From the NCBI RefSeq assembly GCF_006970865.1, contig NZ_CP035503.1, forward strand, positions 1,563,001 through 1,627,000: a DNA stretch of 64,000 nucleotides, written 5' to 3'. This document shows positions 8,800-18,115 of this stretch, piece after piece. Below the pieces are notes generated by a model. It was not told the origin of the DNA, did no database searches, and was given only the letters and a program-made list of their open reading frames with translations. Source of the DNA: Rhodoferax sediminis (GTDB lineage: Bacteria > Pseudomonadota > Gammaproteobacteria > Burkholderiales > Burkholderiaceae_C). The translations under genes were made by a program, and so were the position numbers. Position 1 is the first letter of the stretch. Each line of letters opens with the position of its first letter.

Positions 8800-9162
8800 A
8801 TGACCACTCAACAACTCAGCCCAGGCGCGAAGATCGCGGACTCGGACGTTTTCGACTTGGCTATGTCCTGGCGCGGCTACCGCATCAACAAGATGTGCAA
8901 TGCATTGTCGCAGCCTCATAACCGTGATGAGTACAAGAAGGACGAAGAGGCCTTCATGGCCAAGTACGCGCTGACCGAGGAAGAAAAGCGCCTAGTGCGT
9001 GCACGCGACTTCCCGGGCCTGCTCGCGGCCGGCGGGAACATCTACTTCCTGCTCAAGCTGGGCGTGGTCACCGACAACGGCCTGTACTACATGGGCGCGA
9101 AGATGCGCGGGGAAACCTACGAGCAGTTCCTCGCCACCCGCAACGAAAGGAGTGCCACCTGA
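8800..9162 (+). CDS. ligA: Protocatechuate 4,5-dioxygenase, alpha subunit
   Basis: 120 residues, all of them the LigA-type small subunit (MSWRGYRINKMCNALSQP, then YALTEEEKRLVRARDFPGLL and the GGNIYFLLKLG segment). It covers the active site of the beta subunit. It overlaps ligB by one base (TGATG), with a strong AAAGGAG site before ligB. Its own ribosome site is weak. Pathway: protocatechuate to 4-carboxy-2-hydroxymuconate semialdehyde. Confidence 0.93.
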   Translation: MTTQQLSPGAKIADSDVFDLAMSWRGYRINKMCNALSQPHNRDEYKKDEEAFMAKYALTEEEKRLVRARDFPGLLAAGGNIYFLLKLGVVTDNGLYYMGAKMRGETYEQFLATRNERSAT

Positions 9163-10001
9163 TGGGCAAGATCGTCGCCGGCATCGGCACCTCGCACGTT
9201 CCCTCCATCGGCGGCGCTTACGACCGCGGCAAAACCGAAACCCCCGGCTGGAAGCCGCTGTTCGACGCTTACGTGCCTGTGCGCGAATGGCTCAGGGAAC
9301 TGAAGCCCGATATCGTCATCATGGTCTACAACGACCACGGCGCGGACTTTTTCTTCGATAAGTACCCGACCTTTGCCGTTGGCTGCGCCGACAGCTATGC
9401 CATTGCCGACGAGGGCTTCGGCACCCGTGCGCTGCCGGCCATCCCGGGCGATCTGGCGTTCTCGCAGCATCTATGCCGCTCGCTCGTGTACGACGAGTTC
9501 GACCTCACGGTGTGCCAGGAGATGCGCGTGGAGCATGGTTTTCTGGTGCCGATGCATCTGTGCTTCGAGCACGAGGAAAGCTGGCCCGTGGCCTCAGTTC
9601 CCATCGCCGTGAACGTGCTTCAGCATCCCTTGCCGACGGCGCGCCGCTGCTACAAGCTGGGCCAGGCGATCCGCCGCGCGGTGGAGTCCTACGAGCGAGA
9701 CGTGCGGGTGGCCATCATCGGCACGGGCGGTATGTCGCACCAACTGACGGGGAAAAATTTCGGCCAGATGCACCGCGACAACGACATGGATTTTCTCGAC
9801 CGCATCGAGCGCGACCCGGAGAGCCTGACACAGCTCACCCACCAGACCCTGATGGAGAGGTTTGGCGTCGAAGGGATCGAGCTCATCATGTGGCTGGTGA
9901 TGCGCGGCGCGCTCTCCAGCGGCGCGCGGCGCATACACCGCAATTATTACGCACCCATGACCACCGGAATGGGCCTCGTCACGCTCGAGGAGCAGATCTG
10001 A
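9162..10001 (+). CDS. ligB: Protocatechuate 4,5-dioxygenase, beta (catalytic) subunit
   Basis: 279 residues, extradiol dioxygenase class III. Iron ligands can be assigned by analogy with LigB: His12 in GIGTSHVPS, His59 in YNDHGADFF, and Glu in [12 protein letters not shown] catalytic His lies in [11 protein letters not shown]. The enzyme cleaves the ring of protocatechuate next to the hydroxyls. Gallate or another catechol carboxylate cannot be excluded, but the pobA neighbour favours protocatechuate. It overlaps pobA by one base (TGATG). Confidence 0.93.
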   Translation: MGKIVAGIGTSHVPSIGGAYDRGKTETPGWKPLFDAYVPVREWLRELKPDIVIMVYNDHGADFFFDKYPTFAVGCADSYAIADEGFGTRALPAIPGDLAFSQHLCRSLVYDEFDLTVCQEMRVEHGFLVPMHLCFEHEESWPVASVPIAVNVLQHPLPTARRCYKLGQAIRRAVESYERDVRVAIIGTGGMSHQLTGKNFGQMHRDNDMDFLDRIERDPESLTQLTHQTLMERFGVEGIELIMWLVMRGALSSGARRIHRNYYAPMTTGMGLVTLEEQI

Positions 10002-11179
10002 TGCGCACCCAAGTAGGTATCGTGGGCGCCGGTCCGGCAGGGTTGATGCTCTCACACATGCTGCACCTCGAAGGCATCGAGTCGGTCATCATCGAGCGCG
10101 CCAGCCGCGAGCACGTGCAAAGCCGGCTGCGGGCGGGTGTGCTGGAGCATGGAACCGTGGATATGCTCAAGGAGCTGGGCTTGGGCGAGCGCATCAGCAC
10201 GCTCGGACTGGAGCAGCATGCGATCGACTTTCGCTTCGGCGGCGAATCGCACCGCCTCGACTTCCATCAGGCCACGAACGGCCGCCGCACCTGGGTCTAC
10301 CCGCAGCACGAGGTGGTGACCGACCTGATGAAGGCGCGGATGCAGGCCGGCGCCCAGATTCTTTTTGAAACATCCGTGACGCGCATAGAGGGTCTTCAGA
10401 CCAGGAAACCGACGATTCACTTCGAACAAGGTGGCGAGCCGCGCGAGCTGCAGTGCGACTTCATTGTCGGTTGCGATGGCTTTCGCGGCGTCTGCCGCGA
10501 TGCCATACCGGACAGCGTGCTGAAAATTTACGACCGTGTGTATCCGTTCGGCTGGCTAGGCATCCTGGCCGAAGCGCCCGCTCCGACCAACGAAATCACC
10601 TGGGGCTGCCATGAAGACGGCTTTGCGATGCTGAGCATCCGTTCGCCCAGCGTGACTCGTCTTTATCTGCAATGCGAGCCCAACGAAGACGCGGACCGCT
10701 GGTCAGACGGCCGCATCTGGGCCGAGCTGCACAAGCGTCTTGACGTGCCCGGCATGCCGCCAGTGAATGAAGGCAAGATCACGCAAAAGGGCGTGACCGC
10801 CATGCGCAGCTTCCTGGCAGAGCCCATGCAATACGGGCGCCTCTTCCTCGCCGGCGACGCCGCCCATATCGTGCCGCCCACAGGTGCCAAGGGCCTTAAC
10901 TCGTCAATGGCCGATGTGAAGGTGCTGGGGCGGGGATTGGTGGAGCAGTACAAACGCGGGGTGGCCGACATTCTCGACCGCTATTCCCAGATTTGTCTCA
11001 AGCGCATGTGGCTGGTGCAGCGCTTCTCGGCCGGGCTGTGCACGATGGTCCACCAGATCCCTGGCGACAACGCCTTCGTGCGCAGGCTGCAACGCGCCGA
11101 CCTTGACTACATGACCGGCACTGTGGCAGGGCGGCTGGCGTTCTCCGAAAACTTTACCGGCCTTCCCATCGAGATCTAA
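10001..11179 (+). CDS. pobA: 4-hydroxybenzoate 3-monooxygenase
   Basis: 392 residues, normal for PobA. FAD/NAD-binding motifs are in order: [13 protein letters not shown] at the N-terminus, [11 protein letters not shown] mid-protein, and [19 protein letters not shown] near residue 285. The substrate-binding Ser-x-Arg region appears as [12 protein letters not shown]. The enzyme hydroxylates 4-hydroxybenzoate to protocatechuate, the substrate of the dioxygenase encoded just upstream. Translation is probably coupled: a GAGGAG site lies within the end of ligB. Confidence 0.95.
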   Translation: MRTQVGIVGAGPAGLMLSHMLHLEGIESVIIERASREHVQSRLRAGVLEHGTVDMLKELGLGERISTLGLEQHAIDFRFGGESHRLDFHQATNGRRTWVYPQHEVVTDLMKARMQAGAQILFETSVTRIEGLQTRKPTIHFEQGGEPRELQCDFIVGCDGFRGVCRDAIPDSVLKIYDRVYPFGWLGILAEAPAPTNEITWGCHEDGFAMLSIRSPSVTRLYLQCEPNEDADRWSDGRIWAELHKRLDVPGMPPVNEGKITQKGVTAMRSFLAEPMQYGRLFLAGDAAHIVPPTGAKGLNSSMADVKVLGRGLVEQYKRGVADILDRYSQICLKRMWLVQRFSAGLCTMVHQIPGDNAFVRRLQRADLDYMTGTVAGRLAFSENFTGLPIEI

Positions 11180-11211
11180 ACCAAAAGATGCCATGAGGCG
11201 GTTTTTGGTTT
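11178..11211 (+). terminator. Inverted repeat between pobA and the binding-protein gene
   Basis: AAACCAAAA pairs with TTTTGGTTT across a 16-base loop, just after the pobA stop, followed by CTTTAA. The stem is A+T-rich, so it would be a weak terminator at best. It could also mark an mRNA processing or stability element. Confidence 0.4.
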
Positions 11212-11239
11212 CTTTAACCCTGACTGGAGACACCATAAC

Positions 11240-12412
11240 ATGCACAAGAGAGCTTTTTTCACCGCTGTGGCCTTTGCCGTCACTGCCTTTGGCACCACCC
11301 ATTCCCTGGCACAACAAAATACTTTCAAGATCGGCCTGATCCTTCCAATGACCGGTCCGTTCGCCCAGGTCGGCAAGCAGATCCAGGCAGCAGTCGCGCT
11401 CTATCTGGCCGAGACCGGCGGTGCGGTCTCGGGCAGAAAGATCGAAGTCATCTTGAAGGACGATACAGGCACGCCCGCCAGCAGCAAGCGCATCGCACAG
11501 GAGTTGATCGTCAATGACAAAGTCGATGTACTGGCCGGCTTCGCCCTGACGCCATCGGCCCTGGCCGCGGCTCCGCTCGCTACCGAGTCGAGGACTCCGA
11601 TGGTTGTGATGTCAGCTGCAGCCTCGAGCATTACCGAGGCATCGCCCTTCATCGTCCGCACCAGCTTCACGCTGCCGCAAGTGACCGTAGGCATTGCTGA
11701 CTGGGCGCCGAAAAACGGTATCAAGAAAGTGGTGACCCTGGTGAGCGACTACGCTCCGGGCATCGATGCCGAGCGCTATTTCAAAGATCGCTTTGCATTG
11801 AATGACGGCGAAGTCACGGGGAGCCTGCGAGTGCCGCTGCGCAATCCGGACTTTTCACCGTTCCTGCAGAAAGCGCGTGACCTGAAGCCTGACGCCATTT
11901 TCATTTTCGTACCCGCGCCCGAGGGCCCGTCATTGGTCAAGCAGTTCACCGAGCGAGGTATGGACAAGGCTGGTATCAAGTTGATCGGGACAGGCGACGT
12001 GGTGGACGATGACACCCTGAACGACATGGGTGACGGCGCGCTGGGTATCGTGACTTCGCACCACTACTCGGCGGCGCACAAGTCGGCGGCTAACCAGAAG
12101 TTCGTGGCGGCCTTTGCCAAGGCCAACAAGGGCATGCGTCCCAACTTCATGGCTGTTGGTGGCTATGACGGCATGCGCGTGATTGTCGAGGCCATGAGGA
12201 AAACCGGCGGCAAGGGCGGTGGTGATGCATTGCTGGCGGCCATGAAGGGCCAGACTTTTGAAAGCCCGCGGGGCCCGCTCCTCATCGACGCTCAAACCCG
12301 AGACATAGTCCAAAACGTCTACATACGCAAAGTGGAGAAAGTCAATGGCCAGCTCTACAACGTGGAGATGGAAACCATCAAGGACGTCAAGAACACCGGC
12401 ACAGGCAAGTAA
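11240..12412 (+). CDS. ABC transporter periplasmic binding protein (Leu/Ile/Val-type)
   Basis: 390 residues with a Sec signal peptide (MHKRAFFTAVAFAVTAF, cleavage near SLAQQ). The mature part begins FKIGLILPMTGPFAQVGKQI, characteristic of type I branched-chain amino acid-type binding proteins, which also bind aromatic acids. A GGAG site precedes the ATG. No permease or ATPase gene is nearby, so it must use a transporter encoded elsewhere. The context suggests uptake of 4-hydroxybenzoate or protocatechuate (inference). Confidence 0.88.
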   Translation: MHKRAFFTAVAFAVTAFGTTHSLAQQNTFKIGLILPMTGPFAQVGKQIQAAVALYLAETGGAVSGRKIEVILKDDTGTPASSKRIAQELIVNDKVDVLAGFALTPSALAAAPLATESRTPMVVMSAAASSITEASPFIVRTSFTLPQVTVGIADWAPKNGIKKVVTLVSDYAPGIDAERYFKDRFALNDGEVTGSLRVPLRNPDFSPFLQKARDLKPDAIFIFVPAPEGPSLVKQFTERGMDKAGIKLIGTGDVVDDDTLNDMGDGALGIVTSHHYSAAHKSAANQKFVAAFAKANKGMRPNFMAVGGYDGMRVIVEAMRKTGGKGGGDALLAAMKGQTFESPRGPLLIDAQTRDIVQNVYIRKVEKVNGQLYNVEMETIKDVKNTGTGK

Positions 12413-12478
12413 GCACCTGCTGCAGAAATGCGCCTGAAGGGAAGGCTGCGTACTGTACCGAAGGCCTGCGGCACCACG

Positions 12479-12730
12479 ATGAGAAGTAGCCAGCTGACAG
12501 GAGTGCCTTATTTCGCCGATCGTGACAGCTACGAGCTGACCTTCGAGGAGTCCATCCCGGCGGCACGCGCTACGATTCGCCCATTGCCGTCAAATACTTC
12601 TCGTTCGATCGCTGTATTTCGCTGCACCGCGTGCGCCCGGCTGGTGCTGCGCTACACGCAATTCGGTGGCTAATACGTTGACCCCCGTGGGCGCGTCGTC
12701 GACCCCGCATTGGTACTGGTGGACCAATGA
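12479..12730 (+). pseudogene. Possible decayed small gene with a CxxC motif
   Basis: One frame reads IAVFRCTACARLVLRYTQFGG, then a TAA stop (12671-12673), and continues in the same frame as YVDPRGRVVDPALVLVDQ before TGA. The run-on looks like protein broken by one nonsense change, and the FRCTAC part resembles half a zinc ribbon. I do not recognise the family. The rest of the 494-base gap between the binding-protein gene and the next start shows nothing further. Confidence 0.3.
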
Positions 12731-12906
12731 GCTTTCTATCGAGGAAGACGGCATTTCGTCATTCCCGCGCCGGCATGGCGTCCTTTACCCAGCGGCGATA
12801 ATGCGCTCGCTGCCCTGAAGGTCTTCCTGCACGGCAGCCAACTGGCATCCCGAGGCACCTTGACATGCCCCGGTGGCGTCGTTTTTTCTCATCCGGAGAT
12901 CTTTTC

Positions 12907-14031
12907 ATGACCACCGTGCGCCGTACTTTTCTGAAAAATACCGCTGCAGCCTTTGTGGCTGCTGCACTACCCGCTATTAATTTTGCACAGGGCGGCCCGG
13001 CCGCCGATGCCGCGGCGCGCCGCTTCGCGCCCCGGCCTGGCGACTGGCACACCTTCGATGTGACCACGCGGGTCGATATTCTGCTGCCGCAAGGCGCCAC
13101 CCGCGTCTGGCTGCCCATCCCGTGCATCGACAGCGACTACCAGCGCTCGCTGGAGAGCAGCTTTTTCAGCAACGGCAAAACGCAACGCATGGCCGATGGC
13201 CGCTCCGGCGCGCAAATGCTCTACGCCGAGTTCGCTGCGAGCGAGGTCAACCCCTTCGTGGAGCTGACCAGCCGCGTGCAGACGCAAAGCCGCGCCGTGG
13301 ACTGGTCGGCTCGCCAAAGCGCGCGCGAGGATGCCGATACGCTCCAGCACTGGACGCAGCCCACGGCCCTGATACCCACCGACGGGATTGTGAACAAGAC
13401 CGCGCTTGAGGCGACCCGGGGCGCCCACACCGACGTGGAGAAAGTCCGCAAGATCTATGACTGGATCGTGGCCAACACCTACCGCGAGCCCAAGGTGCGC
13501 GGCTGCGGCGAGGGCGACATCAAGACCATGCTCGAGACCGGCAACCTGGGCGGCAAGTGCGCCGACCTGAACGCGCTGTTCGTCGGCCTGAGCCGCGCGG
13601 TGGGCGTGCCGGCGCGTGACCTGTACGGCGTGCGGCTGGCGCCCTCCAGCTTCGGCTACAAGGCGCTTGGGGCCAACCCGGCCGGCCTGCAGCGCGCGCA
13701 GCACTGCCGCTCCGAGGTGTTCCTGAAGGGCCATGGCTGGGTCGCGATGGACCCGGCCGATGTCGCCAAGGTCATGCGCGAGGAGACGCCGCAGTGGATC
13801 AAGAGCACCCGGGGCGGCGTGGTGGCGCCCGTCAACCGGGCACTGTTCGGCGGTTGGGAAGGCAACTGGATGGCCTACAACAGCGCGGCGGACGTGGTGC
13901 TGCCCCACTCGAGCGGCGACAAGCTCGGCTTCTTCATGTACCCCGCAGCCGAAAACGCCGGCGGACGACTGGACCCGTATTCACCCGACGATTTCAGGTA
14001 CCAGATCACGGCCAAAGAGGTCCAGGCCTGA
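12907..14031 (+). CDS. Exported transglutaminase-like domain protein
   Basis: About 374 residues from the ATG at 12907, with GGAG 10 bases upstream. The leader VRRTFLKNTAAAFVAAALPA looks Tat-type. The transglutaminase/cysteine protease-like core has the presumed nucleophile Cys in NLGGKCADLNALFVG. The His is in LKGHGWVAMDPADV, where the following Asp completes a plausible triad. A preceding domain (residues about 50-130) is beta-rich. Function in the periplasm is unknown; such proteins may be peptidases or cross-linking enzymes. It stands alone between the decayed gene and the metal transporter. Confidence 0.82.
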   Translation: MTTVRRTFLKNTAAAFVAAALPAINFAQGGPAADAAARRFAPRPGDWHTFDVTTRVDILLPQGATRVWLPIPCIDSDYQRSLESSFFSNGKTQRMADGRSGAQMLYAEFAASEVNPFVELTSRVQTQSRAVDWSARQSAREDADTLQHWTQPTALIPTDGIVNKTALEATRGAHTDVEKVRKIYDWIVANTYREPKVRGCGEGDIKTMLETGNLGGKCADLNALFVGLSRAVGVPARDLYGVRLAPSSFGYKALGANPAGLQRAQHCRSEVFLKGHGWVAMDPADVAKVMREETPQWIKSTRGGVVAPVNRALFGGWEGNWMAYNSAADVVLPHSSGDKLGFFMYPAAENAGGRLDPYSPDDFRYQITAKEVQA

Positions 14032-14084
14032 GGTTGCGGCAACGCATCGTCTGACGCATCCGGGGCGCGGCGCCACCGGCACGC

Positions 14085-15353
14085 CTAGCCGATCAGCCCC
14101 GACACCGCCGCAAAGACGCCAAAGACGCTGGTGACTACGATCAATGCACCGGCAACCCATGCGTACCAGCCGTTCAGTCGATGTGGGCCTGTCAACGCCC
14201 TGCGCGCCAGCAGGAACAGGAAGCCGAGGACGACGGGCAGCAACAGCGCATTCATGACCTGAACGGCCACCGAGAGCTTGACGAGATCCGCGCCGGATGT
14301 CACCAGCACGCCGCCGGCGACGAGGACCAGGCTGAAGACGCCGTAGAACCAGGGCGCCTCGCGGGGGTTGTGCTCAAGGGAGCGTTTGTAGCCGGCGACC
14401 TCTCCCAGGCCCCAGGCGGCCGTCAGGCACACCACCACGGTGGCGACCAGCGCCGCACCGGCAAGGCCCATGGCGAAGACGATCCGGCCGACCGAGTAGC
14501 CGAGCGTCGGCGTCAGGGCATCGGCGATTTGCGAAACGTTATCCAGTTTCACGGTAGTCCCGCTGCCGCCACTGAGCACGGCGCCGGTGGTGATCAGCAC
14601 GGCCGCCATGATGAGCTGGGTGATCAGCGCACCGATCGCCGTGTCGATGCGTGCGGCCTTCAGGTCGCCCAGGCCCAGACCCTTGTCGACGACGGCCGAT
14701 TGTTGATAAAAAACCATCCACGGCATGATCACCGCGCCGATGTTGGCGGCGGCGAGATAGAGGTACTGGGGGTCGGCGAGCGGGACCGCGAAAAACTGCG
14801 CCGCCACTTCATGAATGTCCGGCGCAGAGCGCCATGCCACGAATACGAACGCGAGCTCGAACAGCCCGAACGCGATCGCCACCCGCTCCACCGAGTGGTA
14901 GGAGCCCGTCCACACCATGAAAATGATCCCGGCGATCGTGACGACAATGGCCGGGACCACCGGAACGCCGAAGAGTTGCGCCAGCCCGGCGATGCCGCTG
15001 AGCTGGGTCAGCAGCGCGCCCACGCAGGCCACGCACAGGGTTCCGACCGACAGCCAGGCCCAGCCGCGGCCGAATGTTTCGCGGATCAGCTCACCGTGCC
15101 CTCGCTGGGTCGCCAGACCCAGGCGAACGGTCAGTTCCTGCACCACAAACAGGATCGGGATCAGCACCAGCTGCAGGATCAACAGCTTGTAGCCCCATTG
15201 CGCGCCGCTCTGGGCTGCGGTGATGATGCTGCCGGCGTCCGTGTCGGCCAGCATGACCACCAGGCCAGGGCCGAGTACCGCCAGGAACTTGCCGCGGGAG
15301 ATCGCGGGCCGGGCTCGCTGGGTGGGAGACGGGATGGGGAGCGGCGTGGACAT
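14085..15353 (-). CDS. Nramp-family divalent metal transporter, atypical motifs
   Basis: 422 residues with about 11 hydrophobic helices. The first helix aligns with Nramp proteins but has ADTDAGS where MntH/Nramp has the metal-binding DPGN. The sixth has VIMPWMVFYQQS in place of the MPH motif. The Met ligand is kept, while Pro, Asn and His are changed. GAQWGYKLLILQL and GHGELIRETFG are other family landmarks. It probably imports Fe2+ or Mn2+; a Fur box lies 14-32 bases before the start. Substrate range may differ from classical MntH. Confidence 0.85.
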   Translation of the reverse strand: MSTPLPIPSPTQRARPAISRGKFLAVLGPGLVVMLADTDAGSIITAAQSGAQWGYKLLILQLVLIPILFVVQELTVRLGLATQRGHGELIRETFGRGWAWLSVGTLCVACVGALLTQLSGIAGLAQLFGVPVVPAIVVTIAGIIFMVWTGSYHSVERVAIAFGLFELAFVFVAWRSAPDIHEVAAQFFAVPLADPQYLYLAAANIGAVIMPWMVFYQQSAVVDKGLGLGDLKAARIDTAIGALITQLIMAAVLITTGAVLSGGSGTTVKLDNVSQIADALTPTLGYSVGRIVFAMGLAGAALVATVVVCLTAAWGLGEVAGYKRSLEHNPREAPWFYGVFSLVLVAGGVLVTSGADLVKLSVAVQVMNALLLPVVLGFLFLLARRALTGPHRLNGWYAWVAGALIVVTSVFGVFAAVSGLIG

Positions 15354-15366
15354 GGGTGACTTCGCA

Positions 15367-15385
15367 AATGAGAATCAATCTCATT
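15367..15385. promoter_or_regulatory. Fur box upstream of the Nramp-like gene
   Basis: AATGAGAATCAATCTCATT is a 7-5-7 inverted repeat very close to the classical Fur operator (AATGATAATNATTATCATT type). Placed just before the transporter start, it predicts repression by iron-loaded Fur. Confidence 0.8.
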
Positions 15386-15430
15386 GTAACGCTCCCTTCG
15401 ATGGGGGCTTCAATGCGGCTTCGATGCAGC

Positions 15431-16354
15431 CTATTCCGTCGTACCGGGATGGCCCAGGCTCAAGCGGTACGCACTCTTGAAGCGCCTGGCCTGCCCCGTG
15501 ACGGGGTCAAGGAAGGCGATGGAGCGGGCCAGCAGTTGCAGCGGCCGGCTGAAGTCGTCGTCGGCCACATCGACGAGGCTGGGGTAGAAGCGGTCGTTGA
15601 CAATGGGAATTCCCAGCGCCGCCATGTGCACGCGCAACTGGTGCTTGCGCCCGGTCGTGGGCTCCAGCCGGTAACGCGACAGCGCGCCATTGATTTCGAG
15701 CACGTCGATCCGGGTTTCGGCGTTGGGGGCGCCCGCCGCTTCGCACAGCCGGAAAAAAGGCGCGCCCGCGACGATCCGGCTGTGGCGCACACACGGAAAC
15801 GTCAAACCGGCACGCCAGGGCGCGATCGCTTCGTATTGCTTGGCGACCTCGTGCCGCCGGAACAGGGCGTGGTAGGCGTCGCGCGTGGCGCTCTGGATCG
15901 AGAACACCACCACGCCGGCCGTGTCCAGGTCGATCCGGTGGATCGGCTGCAGCGTGTCGATGCCGAGTTTGCGTTTCAGGCGCACCAGCAGGGTCTCCTG
16001 CAGGTAGCGGCCGGACGGCGTCACCGGCAAAAAGTGCGGCTTGTCGACCACGACCAGGTGCTCGTCCTGGTACAGCACGACCTCATCGAACGGGATGCGC
16101 GGCTCCTGGACCAGGTCGCGGTAGTAATACACCCGCAGGTGGCCCTGATAGGCGCGAGCGGGCGTGACCGGCACGCCATGCTCGTCCACCACATGGCCTT
16201 CGTGCATGCGCTGCAGCCACACGGCTCGGTCGATCGCCGGGAAGCGCTGCACCAGAAAATCCGTGATGGTGGGCCAGTCGCCCGCGGGCAGGCCGACGCA
16301 GCTCGGGCCGACGCCGTTGCGGGTCGGCGGCAGGGCGTGCCTGGGCGTGCTCAC
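15431..16354 (-). CDS. RluA-family pseudouridine synthase
   Basis: 307 residues from a GTG start at 16354 (AAGG site 7 bases upstream). Catalytic Asp is in PIHRIDLDTAGVVVF, the RluA-type motif. Other conserved parts are HLVVVDKPHFLPVTPSG and TGRKHQLRVHMAALGIP. It should isomerise uridine in rRNA or tRNA; the exact target is not readable. The start codon and ribosome site are adjacent to repeat family C, which links it to trmB upstream. Confidence 0.88.
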   Translation of the reverse strand: MSTPRHALPPTRNGVGPSCVGLPAGDWPTITDFLVQRFPAIDRAVWLQRMHEGHVVDEHGVPVTPARAYQGHLRVYYYRDLVQEPRIPFDEVVLYQDEHLVVVDKPHFLPVTPSGRYLQETLLVRLKRKLGIDTLQPIHRIDLDTAGVVVFSIQSATRDAYHALFRRHEVAKQYEAIAPWRAGLTFPCVRHSRIVAGAPFFRLCEAAGAPNAETRIDVLEINGALSRYRLEPTTGRKHQLRVHMAALGIPIVNDRFYPSLVDVADDDFSRPLQLLARSIAFLDPVTGQARRFKSAYRLSLGHPGTTE

Positions 16355-16419
16355 TGGAGTACCTTCGTGCTGCGCACTGCGGTGCGAGCTTGCTTGGGAG
16401 CGGCCCGGCGCGGCGCTCA
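16355..16419 (-). repeat. Repeat family C, copy 1: linker between trmB and the pseudouridine synthase gene
   Basis: Read on the minus strand it starts with the TGA stop of trmB, continues CGGGCCGCTCCCAAG and ACCGCAG, and ends with the ribosome site just before the GTG start of the next gene. The same arrangement recurs at 29760-29817. The longest common block is CGCCGGGCCGCTCCCAAG. Confidence 0.7.
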
Positions 16420-17148
16420 CACCCGCTCGAACACCACGTCCCACACGCCGTGGCCCAGCTTGAGGCCGCGGTTCTCGAACTTGGTCAGCGGGCGGTAGTC
16501 GGGCTTGGGCGCAAAGCCGTCGCCCGCTGCATCGGCGGTGTTGCGCAGCAGTGGCTCAGTGCTCAGCACCTGCAGGATTTGCTCGGCATAGGGCTGCCAG
16601 TCGGTGGCGCAATGCAGGTAGCCGCCGGGTTTCAGGCGCGCGGCGAGCCTGGCCACCAGCGGCGCCTGGATCAGGCGCCGCTTGTTGTGCTTCTTCTTGT
16701 GCCACGGGTCAGGAAAGAAGATGTGGATGCCAGCCAGGCCGTGCAGCGGCAGCATGTGGTCGATGACTTCGACCGCGTCATGCGCGAGGATGCGGATGTT
16801 GGCGAGGTTCTGCTCATCGATGCGCTTGAGCAGGGCGCCGACGCCGGGCGGGTGCACTTCGCAGCACAGGAAGTTGTTCTCAGGCATCAGCGCCGCGATG
16901 TGCGCGGTGGCCTCGCCCATGCCGAAGCCGATCTCGAGGATGGTCGGTGCGCTGCGGCCAAAGGTTGCTGCCAAATCGATCGCATGCCCGGAATACGGCA
17001 GCACAAACTTCGGCCCCAGATCTTCGAGAGCCTTGGCCTGGCCGGTGGTGGTGCGGCCGGCGCGGCGCACAAAGCTGCGAATGCTTTTGGGGTGGGCCAC
17101 GCCAGGCGGTGCGGCGGGAGCGGAGGAGGGGGCAGGGGCGGCGGTCAT
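16417..17148 (-). CDS. trmB: tRNA (guanine-N7-)-methyltransferase
   Basis: 243 residues from the ATG at 17148, overlapping the end of gluQ by 4 bases (ATGA). The SAM-binding motif is [19 protein letters not shown]. The TrmB signature [19 protein letters not shown] binds the tRNA and catalyses transfer. It methylates G46 in the variable loop. The N-terminal about 20 residues are Ala/Pro-rich and probably disordered. Its stop codon is supplied by repeat family C. Confidence 0.95.
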   Translation of the reverse strand: MTAAPAPSSAPAAPPGVAHPKSIRSFVRRAGRTTTGQAKALEDLGPKFVLPYSGHAIDLAATFGRSAPTILEIGFGMGEATAHIAALMPENNFLCCEVHPPGVGALLKRIDEQNLANIRILAHDAVEVIDHMLPLHGLAGIHIFFPDPWHKKKHNKRRLIQAPLVARLAARLKPGGYLHCATDWQPYAEQILQVLSTEPLLRNTADAAGDGFAPKPDYRPLTKFENRGLKLGHGVWDVVFERV

Positions 17149-18101
17149 GAGGAGTCTGGATTGTAGAGATGCCGCCAGGCGCCTGCCCACACGGCCAGTG
17201 CCTCGGCCACCGTGCCTGTGTACTGCGGCAAGCCCAGCACGGCCGCGGCCGCCGCCAGCGCGTTGAAGGCGCCTGCTGCGCTGGCGGTATCGAATGCCTG
17301 CGCACCGTTTTGCTTGGAGAGCTTTTCACCATTCGCCGCGCAGACCAGCGGCGTGTGCAGGTAGGCCGGTGGGGGCAGTTGCAGGGCGCGCTGCAGCAGG
17401 ATCTGGCGCGGCGTGTTGTCCGCCAGGTCCACGCCGCGCACTACGTGGGTGATGCCCTGCGCGGCATCGTCCACCACCACGGCCAGTTGGTAGGCCCAGA
17501 GTCCGTCGGCGCGTTTGAGCACGAAGTCGCCGACCTCGGCGGCCACGTTTTGCTGCTGCGCGCCGAGCCGGCGATCAATCCAGGTAACGATGGGGCCTGC
17601 TATCGAAGGTGTAGCTGATTGCGTAGGTCCAGTAAGGGCTACAGGCACTTTTTCTTCAAACTTCTCCGTGAGGAAGCGCCACGCGCGTGCGCGCCGGCCC
17701 TGCAAGCCGTGGCGGCAGGTGCCGGGGTAGACCAGCTCGGCGTGGCGCGGGCGTTCGACCCCCAGGGCGGCCAGCGCGTCCTCGATGTCCTTGCGCGAGC
17801 AGGCACAGGGGTAGGCGCGGCCCTCGGCGACCAGCGTATCCAGCGCGCGCTGGTACAAGGCTCCGCGCCGCGACTGGACCAGCGGCGGCGCATCGGGCAG
17901 CAAACCGCAAGCCGCGAGTTGCGCCAGGATGATGTGCTCCGCGCCGGCGACGCAGCGCGGCGTGTCCACGTCCTCGATGCGCACCAGCCACTGGCCGCCG
18001 TGCGCGCGCGCATCGAGCCAGCTGGCCAGTGCGGCGACCAGAGAGCCCGCGTGCAGCGGCCCGGTTGGCGACGGCGCGAACCTGCCGATGTAGGCCGTCA
18101 T
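17145..18101 (-). CDS. gluQ: Glutamyl-Q tRNA(Asp) synthetase
   Basis: 318 residues from the ATG at 18101. Class I synthetase motifs are present: HIGH-like [18 protein letters not shown] at the N-terminus and KLSKQNGAQ in place of KMSKS. Zinc cysteines are in [10 protein letters not shown] with CRHG further on. It attaches glutamate to queuosine in tRNA-Asp and lacks the anticodon-binding domain of GluRS, as expected. About residues 150-168 ([20 protein letters not shown]) are encoded by a 55-bp repeat and appear as an extra loop relative to the family as I remember it. Confidence 0.93.
   Translation of the reverse strand: MTAYIGRFAPSPTGPLHAGSLVAALASWLDARAHGGQWLVRIEDVDTPRCVAGAEHIILAQLAACGLLPDAPPLVQSRRGALYQRALDTLVAEGRAYPCACSRKDIEDALAALGVERPRHAELVYPGTCRHGLQGRRARAWRFLTEKFEEKVPVALTGPTQSATPSIAGPIVTWIDRRLGAQQQNVAAEVGDFVLKRADGLWAYQLAVVVDDAAQGITHVVRGVDLADNTPRQILLQRALQLPPPAYLHTPLVCAANGEKLSKQNGAQAFDTASAAGAFNALAAAAAVLGLPQYTGTVAEALAVWAGAWRHLYNPDSS
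17599..17653 (+). repeat. 55-bp repeat family A, clear copy inside gluQ
   Basis: GCTAT, 7 bases, GTAGC, 20 bases, GGGCTACAG, then GCACTTTTT. It shares an uninterrupted run TAAGGGCTACAGGCACTTTT-like with the copy at 27053, apart from one base at its left edge. It is translated in the gluQ frame from the opposite strand. Confidence 0.85.
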
Positions 18102-18115
18102 GCCAGCGCCCCGCT

